Shown piece by piece: positions 28,267 to 37,297 of a stretch of 64,000 bases of DNA (positions within the stretch are counted from its first letter, which is position 1; each line of letters starts with the position of its first letter). The DNA lies in NCBI RefSeq assembly GCF_905220705.1, contig NZ_CAJNAT010000003.1, positions 186,001 through 250,000 of the forward strand, given 5' to 3'. The stretch is from Paraburkholderia domus. GTDB taxonomy: Bacteria; Pseudomonadota; Gammaproteobacteria; Burkholderiales; Burkholderiaceae. The notes beneath the pieces were generated by a model. It did not search any database and was not told where the DNA came from. It saw nothing but the letters and a program-made list of their open reading frames with translations. The translations under genes and the position numbers were made by a program.

Positions 28267-30018
28267 TCAATCGAGCCGGAGCTTCGCTTCGGCGTAGGCG
28301 TACATCGGACGCCACAGCAGGCGGTTGAACAGGGTCACAAAGAGGGACATCACGGCGATGCCCACGATGATCTTCGGATAGTCGCCCGCGGCGGTGGTCT
28401 GTGCGATATAGGCGCCGAGGCCATGCGCGGCAACCTTGGTGTCGCCCCACTGGACGAATTCCGCGACGATACTTGCGTTCCACGCGCCGCCCGAGGCAGT
28501 GATGGCACCCGTCACGTAGTACGGAAAAATGCCCGGCAACATGGCCTGACGCCACCATTGCCAGCCGCGGATATGAAAGTTCTTGGCCGCTTCCCGGTAA
28601 TCGTTCGGATACGAACTCGCCCCGGCAATCACGTTGAACAGGATATACCACTGGGTTCCGAGCACGATCAGCGGCGACAACCAGATATCCGGGTTCAGAT
28701 GAAAGCGCACGATGACGATCACGAACACCGGAAACAGCAGGTTCGCCGGGAACGCGGCGAGGAACTGCGCGAGCGGTTGGATTTTCTCCGACAGCGCAGG
28801 CCGCAGGCCAATCAGCACGCCAATCGGCACCCAGATTACCGAAGCGATTGCGATCAACAACACCACGCGCAACAGCGTAATGAGCCCGAGTACGAACACG
28901 TGGCCAACCTCGTCGAGCGAGACGCCGGTACGGACATAGGTGAACACGCGGTACACCACATAAACCGTGGTGATCAGCACCAGCACGGCCCAGACGATGT
29001 CGCCGATGCGCGACGACTTTTCGCGCTGCGGAATCTGGAAACGCGGAGCGGAAAACGCCGGCAACTGGAAACGCACGCGCGCGGCCTTGGCGAACATCCA
29101 GCCGAGCGGCACCAGCAGACGGTGAATCAGATGGGTGCGGCGAATCAGGTCGAGCAGCCAGGATTCAGGCGCATTGCCCGAGCTGGTGGTTTCCATGCGG
29201 AATTTGTCGGCCCACGCGACCAGCGGGCGGAACAGCAATTGGTCGTAGGCAAGAATCACGACCGTCATGGCGAGGATCACCCAGCCGATCGCGTGAAGGT
29301 TCTTGTCCGAGATTGCCTGCGCCAGAAACGCGCCGATACCCGGCAGCGTGATGGTGTTGTTGCCGACCGTGATGGCTTCCGACGCGACCACGAAGAACCA
29401 GCCGCCGGACATGGACATCATCATGTTCCAGATGAGACCCGGCATCGAGAACGGCACTTCCAGCTTCCAGAAACGTTGCCATGAAGTCAAATGAAAGCCG
29501 CGCGAGACTTCGTCCAGGTCGCGCGGCACGGTGCGCAGCGACTGGTAGAAGCTGAACGTCATGTTCCAGGCCTGGCTGGTGAAGATCGCGAAGATCGCCG
29601 CCAGCTCGGCGCCGAGCACGCGGCCCGGGAACAGCGCGAGGAAGAACGTGACCGTAAACGAAATGTAGCCGAGCACCGGCACCGACTGCAGGATGTCGAG
29701 AATCGGCACGAGCACCATGCCGGCGCGGCGGCTCTTGGCAGCCAGCGTGCCGTACACGAGCGTGAAGATCAGCGAGGCGACCATCGCCGCCAGCATGCGC
29801 AGCGTGGTGCGCATGGCGTACTCGGGCAAATTCGACGGGTCGAGCGAAATCGCCTGAGTCTTGAGCGTCGACATCGGCGCCAGCGTCTCGTGAAAGCCGA
29901 TCGCAGCCATCGCAATGATGCAGATAATCAGCGGAAAGGCGACGAAGTCCCAGCGATTGGGCAACACTCGCCATGCCGACGCGTTGGCGGTGCGCTGCAG
30001 GTTGAAGCTGAAATCCAT
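28267..30018 (-). CDS. ABC transporter fused permease
   Basis: 583 residues containing two complete BPD_transp_1 permease domains in tandem (about residues 25-290 and 330-575), so one chain supplies both membrane halves. Each half has the EAA loop (EVSRGFHLTSWQRFWKLEVPF and EAAKNFHIRGWQWWRQAMLP) that docks to the ATPase. The family resembles nitrate/sulfonate/bicarbonate permeases. GGGAGAG lies 7 bases before the ATG. Transcription begins in a long leader upstream, and the ATPase follows in the same operon. Confidence 0.92.
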   Translation of the reverse strand: MDFSFNLQRTANASAWRVLPNRWDFVAFPLIICIIAMAAIGFHETLAPMSTLKTQAISLDPSNLPEYAMRTTLRMLAAMVASLIFTLVYGTLAAKSRRAGMVLVPILDILQSVPVLGYISFTVTFFLALFPGRVLGAELAAIFAIFTSQAWNMTFSFYQSLRTVPRDLDEVSRGFHLTSWQRFWKLEVPFSMPGLIWNMMMSMSGGWFFVVASEAITVGNNTITLPGIGAFLAQAISDKNLHAIGWVILAMTVVILAYDQLLFRPLVAWADKFRMETTSSGNAPESWLLDLIRRTHLIHRLLVPLGWMFAKAARVRFQLPAFSAPRFQIPQREKSSRIGDIVWAVLVLITTVYVVYRVFTYVRTGVSLDEVGHVFVLGLITLLRVVLLIAIASVIWVPIGVLIGLRPALSEKIQPLAQFLAAFPANLLFPVFVIVIVRFHLNPDIWLSPLIVLGTQWYILFNVIAGASSYPNDYREAAKNFHIRGWQWWRQAMLPGIFPYYVTGAITASGGAWNASIVAEFVQWGDTKVAAHGLGAYIAQTTAAGDYPKIIVGIAVMSLFVTLFNRLLWRPMYAYAEAKLRLD

Positions 30019-30753
30019 CAGACGCTCTCCCTATTCATATAAGCATTCAAACGCACGAAAGGGGCCGCAGCTTCGGCACGGCAGTCTGAAGATCGGTCCA
30101 GAAAACGGAAATCAGGCATGGCAAAACGCGTGTGCGCGGTAAATCGTTAGCGTTGGAGACACGTAGACCGGTGACGGACGTGTCCTTGGGCAAGCTGCCC
30201 AGGACCGGTACCGCGAAGCCGGGCTCCTCTGTCGCCGCGGGCGCCGCCCGAGGGCTGGCGAGCTTTCCTTGTTTTGGACGGCACGACACTACACCATCCT
30301 ATGTTTCAGGCACAACCTTTCACGCCAAATAGCAGCAAATCGCAGCGTACGCCGCGGCAACGGCCTTTGGCCCGCGGCGAGCGTCGACCAGACCCGGTGC
30401 AGCTGGCCGTCTAATGCCGTGCGCCAGCCACTTTCCAAACCATCGCGATTGTGGCCGGAATCACATTTCCCGCCCCCTGGAAAACCCGCGCAGCTATTCA
30501 GAAAGCTGATGCGCTGCCGTTAAAGACCTGATGGGCGAAGCGAACGCACTGCACCTTCCCGCAATAACGGTGGCGTCAGGCCCCATGACGGTTAAAATCA
30601 GGAGACGACACGCCTCCTTACGGTCACGCCGGGCCACAGCATGGCCCACACCGTGTGGCGTATCGCCGGCCGCTTTCACAGAGGCGAAACAGCGCCAGCG
30701 CGCTTCCACGAATGAGCTAGTTGCATGTCACAGCCAGACGGATCAGAGGGTCG
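30019..30753. other. Long divergent leader region
   Basis: 735 bp between the permease start (minus) and the diguanylate cyclase start (plus). On the minus strand 30155-30210 can form GTCC-T-GGGCA/TGCCC-A-AGGAC and an overlapping ACACGT/ACGTGT stem, partly exclusive of each other, with two ACCGGT boxes. I compared it with the ykkC, glycine and manganese riboswitch consensuses from memory and saw no match. No supported gene. Confidence 0.4.
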
Positions 30754-32445
30754 ATGAACAGGACAACCTTGCGCCAGGCAACCGGGCCGATCAGCTTCGC
30801 GCTGATCGTGCTCGTTTGCTGGTTCGTGGCCGGCATGGTCGCGGACCGGATGGTACAGCAAGAGCTGGACGCGGCCTTGCGCACGCAGCGCCAGATGTCC
30901 ACGTCGATCGTCGACAACATGGCGGAAGTGATCGCCAGCGACCTCGCGATGTCTCGGGCCATCCCCGCAACCATGGCCGAAATGGACGTGGTCCAGCACG
31001 CGCTGGTGCAATCCCAGAATTATGCCGCGAACGGGGAGGCGACGGAACCCGCTCTGCGCGCCACGTTGTTAAAAGACCCGCAGATGACCGCCGTAAGCAA
31101 CTTCCTGCACGACGCGCAAGGCTTCTCCGGGCTCGACCAGATCTGGCTCGTCAACGCCAACGGCACCTGCGTTGCATCGAGCAACTCCGTCAATAACCCG
31201 CTCGCCGCGGAACGCTCCTTCGTCGGCGTCGACATGCGCACGCGCACCTACCTGACGAATGCGCTTCTTGGGGCGTTTTCGGAAGCCTATGGCGTCGGCC
31301 GATCGAGCGGCGAGCCGGGCATCTTCATCGCAGCGCCGGTGTACGCCGACGGCCTGCTGGTCGGGGCAGTCGTGGCCAAGGTGGGCATCGGGCGGCTGCG
31401 CCATTGGGTCGCGCACGCCGGCACCTTCGTCGCCGATGACCACGGCGTCATCATCATGGCGCACGACAGCCAACTCGAAGGCCACGCGCTGCCGAACTCG
31501 CACGTCACGCAGATGAGCGCTAACGAGCGCATGACTATCTATCGCCGCGAGATCCTCCCCGACATACAGATTCAGGTCGACGCGCAGGTGCGTGAGCAGG
31601 CGCCCTGGGTGCCCGCAACCGTCGCCGGCCAGCTGTTTGGCATGAGCGAGCAGCCGGCGCCATCGCTGTATCAGGCACGCAGCGGCTTGAACTCGGGACT
31701 GTCGGCGCATCTGGTCGATCCGCTCGCGGCGTGGCCCGAACTGCTGCGCAATCACAAGCGCGATCATCTGCTGGTGTTTCTGACGCTGGCCGGCACGGCC
31801 GCGCTCGCGTGGGTCATCACGGTGTCGTACGTGCGCGAGCGGCGCCACCATCGCGCCACGCGCGATCTTGCCGAACAATTGCAATCGGCCAACACCTTGC
31901 TTTCGGCCGAGGCGCGCCACGATGCGCTGACCGGCGCGCTGTCGCGACGCTACTTCCTCGACCTGCTGCGCCACGAGATCGAACGCGCGCATGCGAGCAA
32001 CGAGCCGCTATGCATGGCGATCGCCGACCTCGACCACTTCAAGCAGATCAACGATCGCTTCGGCCACGCTGCCGGCGACCGTGCGCTCGAACATTTCGTC
32101 GACACTTGCCGCGCCGAACTGCGCGGCGCCGACGCGATCGGCCGGCTGGGCGGCGAAGAGTTCGGCTTGCTGCTGCCGGCCACGGATCTGGCGGGGGGCC
32201 GCGAAGTCGTCGAACGCTTGCGCCTGCGCCTGAAGGCGATTCCTTCGCCGAAGTTGCCGGCCTCGGTGGGCCTGAGCGTGAGCATCGGCATCACCGAACT
32301 CTCGTCCGACGACCTGCCCGAACGGATCATGAGCCGCGCCGACACGGCGCTTTACGCCGCGAAGACGGGCGGCCGCGACCGCACCGAAGCGCTTCCACCG
32401 GACGACACCGCGCCGCCCGCGCGGACGGTAGCCAACGCCTGGTGA
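30754..32445 (+). CDS. Membrane diguanylate cyclase with periplasmic sensor
   Basis: 563 residues: a helix (12-32), a large periplasmic region (about 33-345) with Cache-like features (GLDQIWLVNANGTCVASSN; GEPGIFIAAPVY; ADDHGVIIMAH), a second helix (about 350-370), then a GGDEF domain. The active site reads GGEEF (466-470) and the inhibitory site RGAD (457-460) is intact, so it should make cyclic di-GMP under product inhibition. AGAGGG precedes ATG 30754. The ligand is unknown; Cache domains often bind amino acids or organic acids. Confidence 0.93.
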   Translation: MNRTTLRQATGPISFALIVLVCWFVAGMVADRMVQQELDAALRTQRQMSTSIVDNMAEVIASDLAMSRAIPATMAEMDVVQHALVQSQNYAANGEATEPALRATLLKDPQMTAVSNFLHDAQGFSGLDQIWLVNANGTCVASSNSVNNPLAAERSFVGVDMRTRTYLTNALLGAFSEAYGVGRSSGEPGIFIAAPVYADGLLVGAVVAKVGIGRLRHWVAHAGTFVADDHGVIIMAHDSQLEGHALPNSHVTQMSANERMTIYRREILPDIQIQVDAQVREQAPWVPATVAGQLFGMSEQPAPSLYQARSGLNSGLSAHLVDPLAAWPELLRNHKRDHLLVFLTLAGTAALAWVITVSYVRERRHHRATRDLAEQLQSANTLLSAEARHDALTGALSRRYFLDLLRHEIERAHASNEPLCMAIADLDHFKQINDRFGHAAGDRALEHFVDTCRAELRGADAIGRLGGEEFGLLLPATDLAGGREVVERLRLRLKAIPSPKLPASVGLSVSIGITELSSDDLPERIMSRADTALYAAKTGGRDRTEALPPDDTAPPARTVANAW

Positions 32446-32622
32446 TGCCCGGCAGCACGCCGGTCGCCACCGAAACTCAAGGCACGCCGCCGGTGCCGTT
32501 AGCGCCTCGATGCGTGCGGTAGCTGATGCAAAGCAAGTCGCCGCCTCGGGCGTCCCGTAACGAAGCAGGTATCATCAACCCTGACATTGAGGTTGCCGCT
32601 ACCGCTCTAACGGGAGATTCGC

Positions 32623-32889
32623 ATGAAGGGAAATTTGGTCATCGTCTGTCGCGATCAGGATGCTGACGCATTCGACCATCTGCTGGCCGAGTACGGCGCG
32701 TTCCAGACGCGCTTGTCGTCGACCACGTGGTATCTGAAACTGGATGTTGCGCCGGAACTGATTCAGGAAGAGATACTCGCGCGGCTCGGCAAGTACACCA
32801 CGCACTACATCTTCGAAGCCGAAACGGTGACGTGGAATACAGTGGATAGTGACGCGGCGAATGCGTTGAACACGCTGTTTACAGATTAG
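32623..32889 (+). CDS. Conserved small protein, 88 aa
   Basis: GGGAG precedes the ATG. The chain starts with a beta strand (KGNLVIVCRDQDADAFDHLL), then helix and strands (STTWYLKLDVAPE; THYIFEAETVTWNT), a compact alpha/beta layout of about 90 residues like a small ferredoxin fold. I recall closely similar Burkholderia proteins labelled SinR family, a label that does not imply the Bacillus regulator. There are no cas genes here, so a Cas2 role is not supported. Function unknown. Confidence 0.75.
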   Translation: MKGNLVIVCRDQDADAFDHLLAEYGAFQTRLSSTTWYLKLDVAPELIQEEILARLGKYTTHYIFEAETVTWNTVDSDAANALNTLFTD

Positions 32890-32900
32890 CGCGACGGTTG

Positions 32901-32960
32901 CCGGACGCGCATTCCGGACGGCGCATCTAACATCGCCTTGCGGACGCCGCATTCCGAACA
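32901..32960. repeat. Imperfect direct repeats
   Basis: CGGACGCGCATTCCGGAC (from 32902) recurs 39 bases later as CGGACGCCGCATTCCGAAC, with further GGAC/CGCAT fragments up to 32990. It lies in the gap between the 88-aa gene and the kinase 3' end. Confidence 0.5.
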
Positions 32961-33029
32961 TTGCGTTCGGACATCGCATGCGGCATGTATATAGCGGGGC
33001 AGGCGCCTGCCGCCGTTGCCCCGCTCAAC

Positions 33030-34346
33030 CTACCAGGCGCTTTCCGAGACCGCCGTGACACGCGGCACCACTTCGAACGGAAAGCTCATCAAGACCCGCA
33101 AGCCACGCCCGCCGTGGTTGCCGATCTCCCACTCCCCGCCCGCACGCCGCACCAGACGCTCGACGATCGCGAGCCCCAACCCGCTGTGACCATTGCCACC
33201 GCGTGCCGGGTCGAGCCGAACGAACGGCCGGCTGGCATTGATCAGGTCCTGCGCGGCGATACCACTGCCGTTGTCGCTCACCGAAAGCGTGAAACCTTGC
33301 GCCGTGCGCGCTGTGGCCACAACGATCGGCGGCGCGCCATAGGCATGTGCGTTGTCCAACAGGTTCGACAGGATCCGGTCGAGCGTAGCCGCGGGCAGCA
33401 GGAAACCCGGCCCCGCGTTGAGCTCGGTCTGCACAGTGGGCGCACCCGCCGCCACCGCGCGATAGCTGCGCACCACGCGCTCGCACTGCGCGTCCACTTC
33501 GACCGCTTCGCTGCGATCGGCGCCGTCGTGTGCGAACATCAGAAACTGTTCGACGATATGCGTCATCGAATCGACGTCGCGCACGACGCCGTCACGCATC
33601 TTCACTTCTTCCATCATTTCGGCGCGCAGCCGCAAGCGTGCCAGCGGTGTTTTCAGGTCATGCGCGACGCCGGCCAGCATCACGGCCCGGTCGTTTTCAG
33701 TACGCGCCACTTCCTGAACCATCTGGTTGAAACCGTGCGTCAACTGCCGCAGTTCGCGCGGACCGCGCTCGGGCACCGGCGGCACCGGCAAGCCGCGGCC
33801 GAAGCGCGCCACCGCCTGGGCAAGCGAGCGCAACGGCTGCTGAAGCGCCCACGCGGCAAAGAGCGCCGCCATCACCGCGAACGAGAAAATAATCGCGAGC
33901 CACAGCACCGTGCGGTCGAGCGAACGCGGCGGGCGCAACGGCTGCACCGGCACCACGATCCAGCTGGCATCCGCGGTGCTGCGCACCCACAGCGTGGGCG
34001 GCCGGCCGGGCGGACCGACCCGCACCTGAGTGCCGGCCGGCATGCGATCACGCACGTCTTCGATAAAACGTTCGAGCGGCGCCGGCAAACCGGTGGCTTC
34101 GGGCGGCACGTCGGTGCTCGCCGGATCGACCAGCCTCACACGCGACGGCAAGGGCTGATCCGGCGTGCGGGCGACGTGCTGGCGCACCGCGTCGACGAGG
34201 AAGGTGGCTTCCTCGACTGCGTAGCGCGTTTGCAACTGGCTGCGCTCGAGCCGCATGAGCGCGTACCACGCGAAATGCGACAGCAGCAGCACCGCAATGA
34301 CGAGCAGCGCTAACCGCCCGAACAGCGAATCAATGGGCCGGCGCAT
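33030..34346 (-). CDS. EnvZ-like sensor histidine kinase
   Basis: 438 residues: helix 1 (9-27), a periplasmic loop of about 120 residues, helix 2 (147-167), HAMP linker, the HisKA helix with GVAHDLKTPLARL (phospho-acceptor His229), and an HATPase domain with N-box LSNLLDNAHAYG, G1 SVSDNGSGIAAQD and G2 GHSGLGLAIVERL. The start at 34346 overlaps the regulator gene by 17 bp; ATG 34358 is an alternative. It phosphorylates the OmpR-type regulator encoded just upstream. The signal is probably envelope state or solute, judging from the Spy-like neighbour. Confidence 0.92.
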   Translation of the reverse strand: MRRPIDSLFGRLALLVIAVLLLSHFAWYALMRLERSQLQTRYAVEEATFLVDAVRQHVARTPDQPLPSRVRLVDPASTDVPPEATGLPAPLERFIEDVRDRMPAGTQVRVGPPGRPPTLWVRSTADASWIVVPVQPLRPPRSLDRTVLWLAIIFSFAVMAALFAAWALQQPLRSLAQAVARFGRGLPVPPVPERGPRELRQLTHGFNQMVQEVARTENDRAVMLAGVAHDLKTPLARLRLRAEMMEEVKMRDGVVRDVDSMTHIVEQFLMFAHDGADRSEAVEVDAQCERVVRSYRAVAAGAPTVQTELNAGPGFLLPAATLDRILSNLLDNAHAYGAPPIVVATARTAQGFTLSVSDNGSGIAAQDLINASRPFVRLDPARGGNGHSGLGLAIVERLVRRAGGEWEIGNHGGRGLRVLMSFPFEVVPRVTAVSESAW

Positions 34347-35055
34347 GCTGTTCGCCATCCGGCACGAACACGTAGCCGCGCCCGCGCACCGTTTGAATGA
34401 AGCGCGGCGTGGACGGGTCGGTTTCGAGAATGCGACGCAAACGCCACACCTGCACGTCGATGCCGCGGTCGGTGCCGTCGTATTCCGGGCCGTGCAGCAG
34501 TTCGAGCAGGCGCTCACGTGTGAGCGTGCGCATGGGGTGATTGACGAAAATCTTCAGAAGCGCGAATTCGCTGCCCGACAGCGTGAGCGGCTTGTCTTCG
34601 AGATGCAGCGTGCGCGACTGGAAATCCAGCGTGAAGCGGCCGAAGTTGAACGGCTCGCGCTGCTCTGGCGCCGCCGCCGACGGCAGTGTGCGGCGCCGCC
34701 GCAGCACCGCCTGCACGCGCGCCAACAGCTCGCGGGGATTGAACGGCTTGCCGAGATAGTCGTCCGCGCCGAGTTCCAGCCCGACAATCCGGTCGACGTC
34801 GTCAGCACGTGCGGTGAGCATGATCACAGGGATGTCGTCGCCCGACGCGCGCAGCTTACGCAGCGCGGTCAGCCCGTCTACGCCCGGCATCATCAGATCG
34901 AGCACGATCAGATCCGGACGCTCGCGCTCGAGCCTGCGCTCGAGCGTGCCCGCGTCGTGCAGCACCGAGACTTCGATGCCCTGACGGGCCAGATAGTCGC
35001 GCAGGAGATCGCGCAATTCGACGTCGTCGTCGACAACAAGTATTTGAGTAGCCAT
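34330..35055 (-). CDS. OmpR-family response regulator
   Basis: 241 residues: receiver domain (acidic pocket VVDDDVE, phospho-acceptor Asp53 in IVLDLMMPG, switch Thr in VIMLTARAD, Lys in GKPFNP) and a winged-helix DNA-binding domain (FTLDFQSRTLHLED; LSGSEFALLKIFVNHP; GIDVQVWRLRRILE; FIQTVRGRGYVF). It pairs with the overlapping kinase gene. Members bind tandem direct repeats about 10 bp apart; such repeats occur in the divergent region at 35112-35176 upstream of its own gene and of the Spy-like gene. Confidence 0.95.
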   Translation of the reverse strand: MATQILVVDDDVELRDLLRDYLARQGIEVSVLHDAGTLERRLERERPDLIVLDLMMPGVDGLTALRKLRASGDDIPVIMLTARADDVDRIVGLELGADDYLGKPFNPRELLARVQAVLRRRRTLPSAAAPEQREPFNFGRFTLDFQSRTLHLEDKPLTLSGSEFALLKIFVNHPMRTLTRERLLELLHGPEYDGTDRGIDVQVWRLRRILETDPSTPRFIQTVRGRGYVFVPDGEQHAPAH

Positions 35056-35111
35056 GGATTGAAGTTTAACGCGCAGCAGGAAGGGTTTTCGATTTCAGAC
35101 GGCCCTCAAGG

Positions 35112-35176
35112 GTTACCGGGTGTTACGGTGAAAGGCGTACGTAATGACCCGTAATAGCCGCATCAAGCCACGTAAC
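35112..35176. promoter_or_regulatory. Phased direct repeats, candidate OmpR-type operator
   Basis: GTTAC at 35112 and 35122 are exactly 10 bases apart; GTAAT at 35141 and 35151 are again 10 bases apart and read ATTAC on the other strand; GTAAC at 35172 is a further 21 bases on. One-helical-turn spacing is what OmpR-family dimers bind. The array sits between the regulator gene and the divergent Spy-like gene. Confidence 0.6.
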
Positions 35177-35275
35177 ACAGCGCGAGGCGCAGTTCTCTAC
35201 GCTGTGACTTACCGAATGCAGGCCGTCTTCCAGTACCGGTTGCATCGTCGGCTATTCCATTACAGGGAGTCTTAC

Positions 35276-35803
35276 ATGTCCACCAAAAAAATGTCGCGCG
35301 TTCTCGCCGTTGCCGCCACTGCCCTCGCCATCGGCGCAGGCGCTGCCTATGCCGCACAACCCGCCGGTCAAGGCGGCCCCGGCGGCTGGCATGGCCACTT
35401 CATGAAGGAACTGACGCAGCTGCATGACCAGCTGAAGCTGAACGCGGATCAGGAAAAGCAATGGCAGGCCGCGCTCGACACCATGAAGCAGAACCATGAG
35501 GCCATGCGCGCCAACCATGAACAGATCAAGGATCAGTTCAAGGCCGCGCAGCAGCAGCCGATCCTGGATCTGAACGCCATGGCATCGGCGCACCAGCAAG
35601 TCGAGCAGAAGGACGCGCAACTGCGTCAGCAAACCACGGACGCATGGCTCAAGTTCTATAACGGTTTGAACGACCAGCAGAAGACCACCGTCAGCACGGC
35701 GCTGAAGCAGCGTTTTGCGAAGATGGAAGCGCGTCACGAGAAGATGCGCGATCACTGGGAACATAAAAAGGGCGCAGCGTCGGCGCCGGCTGCCAATCAG
35801 TAA
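35276..35803 (+). CDS. Spy/CpxP-like periplasmic protein
   Basis: 175 residues with a Sec signal peptide (SRVLAVAATALAIGAGAAYA, cleaved near residue 26) and a mostly helical, Gln/Lys/His-rich mature chain (LTQLHDQLKLNADQEKQWQ; ALDTMKQNHEAMRANHEQ). LTxxQ-like segments (LNADQEKQW, LNDQQKTTV) place it in the Spy/CpxP superfamily of periplasmic chaperones or stress sensors. GGGAG precedes ATG 35276. It is divergent from the OmpR/EnvZ-type pair, as such genes often are from the system that controls them. Confidence 0.88.
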   Translation: MSTKKMSRVLAVAATALAIGAGAAYAAQPAGQGGPGGWHGHFMKELTQLHDQLKLNADQEKQWQAALDTMKQNHEAMRANHEQIKDQFKAAQQQPILDLNAMASAHQQVEQKDAQLRQQTTDAWLKFYNGLNDQQKTTVSTALKQRFAKMEARHEKMRDHWEHKKGAASAPAANQ

Positions 35804-35818
35804 GCGGCACAACGAAGG

Positions 35819-35846
35819 CGGAAGGCGGCTTACGCTGCCGCCTTCC
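35819..35846 (+). other. Hairpin after the Spy-like gene
   Basis: GGAAGGCGGC and GCCGCCTTCC form a 10-bp stem with a 7-base loop, shortly before the T-rich terminator. Confidence 0.55.
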
Positions 35847-35852
35847 GGATGC

Positions 35853-35888
35853 AAAAACGCCACGGAAGATTTTCCGTGGCGTTTTTTT
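35853..35888 (+). terminator. Terminator of the Spy-like gene
   Basis: AAAACGCCACGGAA pairs with TTCCGTGGCGTTTT, followed by more T residues: a 14-bp stem with a 4-base loop. Confidence 0.92.
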
Positions 35889-35972
35889 GCATGCAGCTCG
35901 CTGCTTCGAGCCAAGGTTTCGTTGCGCTCGCAACCATCAACCACCGGTCGATGAACGAACGGCCGGTGGTTG

Positions 35973-36002
35973 GCGCTTATCCGCGCTTACCCGCGCTTAC
36001 CC
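35973..36002 (-). repeat. Triple 10-bp repeat over the pirin stop codon
   Basis: GCGCTTATCC, GCGCTTACCC, GCGCTTACCC in tandem. Read on the minus strand each unit contains TAA, and the 10-bp period places one TAA in each reading frame; the first is the pirin stop. Confidence 0.8.
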
Positions 36003-36707
36003 ATTGAGCGGACCGAGATCGAACAGCAGCACTTCGGCGTTCTCGCCCTTTTCGAGCGTCACCGTGTCGGTTTCGCTGAGCTTGGCAGCATCGCCAGCCT
36101 GAAGCGCTTCGCCGTTCACGGTCAGCGCGCCACGCGCCACGTGCACATACGCCAGCCGGCCTTTCGGCAGCGCGAACGTAGCCTGTTCCGCGCCATCGAT
36201 CAGCGCAGCGTAGATCGAAGCATCCGCATGAATCGTGACGGAACCGTCCCGGCCGTCGGGCGAGGCGACCACGCGCAGACGCCCGCGCTTGTCGGCATCG
36301 TCGAAGCGTTTTTCCTCGTAGCCGGGCTGGTCGCCCGCGCGCTGCGGGATCACCCAGATCTGCAACAGGTGCGCCGGCTCGTCCTGCGATGCGTTGAACT
36401 CGCTGTGCTGCACCCCCGTGCCGGCGCTCATGCGCTGCACGTCACCGGGACGGATGGTCGAGCCATTGCCCATGCTGTCGCGGTGCGCGAGCGCGCCTTC
36501 GAGCACATACGTGACGATTTCCATGTCGCGATGGCCGTGTGTGCCAAAGCCCTGGCCGCCGGCGATGCGGTCTTCGTTGATCACCCGCAGCGGTCCAAAA
36601 TGCACGTGTTGCGGGTCGCGGTAGTCAGCAAACGAGAAGCTGTGATACGAGTCGAGCCAGCCGTGATTGGCGTGGCCGCGTTCGTCGGAACGGCGAATCT
36701 CGATCAT
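35997..36707 (-). CDS. Pirin-family cupin protein
   Basis: 236 residues, bicupin fold. The N-terminal cupin holds the metal ligands in [18 protein letters not shown] and [12 protein letters not shown], and the family opening [20 protein letters not shown] is clear. E. coli YhhW of this type degrades quercetin in vitro; the physiological role is uncertain. GGGAG precedes ATG 36707. The stop lies in a 10-bp tandem repeat that gives stops in all frames, and a 10-bp hairpin (35938-35972) follows. Confidence 0.94.
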   Translation of the reverse strand: MIEIRRSDERGHANHGWLDSYHSFSFADYRDPQHVHFGPLRVINEDRIAGGQGFGTHGHRDMEIVTYVLEGALAHRDSMGNGSTIRPGDVQRMSAGTGVQHSEFNASQDEPAHLLQIWVIPQRAGDQPGYEEKRFDDADKRGRLRVVASPDGRDGSVTIHADASIYAALIDGAEQATFALPKGRLAYVHVARGALTVNGEALQAGDAAKLSETDTVTLEKGENAEVLLFDLGPLNG

Positions 36708-37297
36708 GAGGGTCTCCCGGTGGGTAAATAACGATGCACAGAATGTATGGGCGCAAAGCATGCTAAACAATCGGCAACGGCGCACCGGATCGTTTCATAA
36801 ATCCGCGCAATCGTGCGCCGGCGGGGCGCGCGGCACGGCCAGACCGGCCACCGGCGGCCTTCCTCGCAAAACCGGCCGCTGGCCTGTCGATCATTAACGC
36901 GAATGAGCGCACGCAAGAACAACCCGCCCGCGACCCGACAACGTCGCGCATACACAACGCATGAGCCCGCCCATCGGCAGCCAGCGACGTCCTGCACTGG
37001 CGCCCTGCCCCTGTTCGGGTAAAATACCGCCCTTTTCAAGACGCGTAGGCGCTCAAGGCGCGCCGTCGGGCCCGGCCAGCCGGCCGCGACGGCACAGCCG
37101 CCTGCTTCGCCCCCTCGCCAATCCCGCTCGATCCGTCGAAAAGACAACGGCGGGACCAAAGCGGGATCGAAGCGGAAGCGAAGTGAAACCCATGCGCGGC
37201 GCGACAATTTTGACCGCCTAGAATAGCGACGGCCGGCCACGAGCCGGCGGTCGTCGAGATCGGCACACCACGACGATCAGTTTGATCCAGGAGAAAC
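36708..37297. other. Divergent region, pirin / amino-acid ABC operon
   Basis: 590 bp between divergent starts. The middle is G+C-rich with short GGCCGG/CCGGCC symmetric runs (for example 37070-37095). I found no recognisable riboswitch, operator or gene. Confidence 0.4.

Noticed and set aside
30047..30300. ykkC/guanidine, glycine or manganese riboswitch upstream of the ABC permease
   Set aside because: The signature segments of those classes were not found when the minus-strand leader was read through; only generic stems remain.
32623..32889. Cas2 protein
   Set aside because: No Cas1, no repeat array and no other cas gene in the window.
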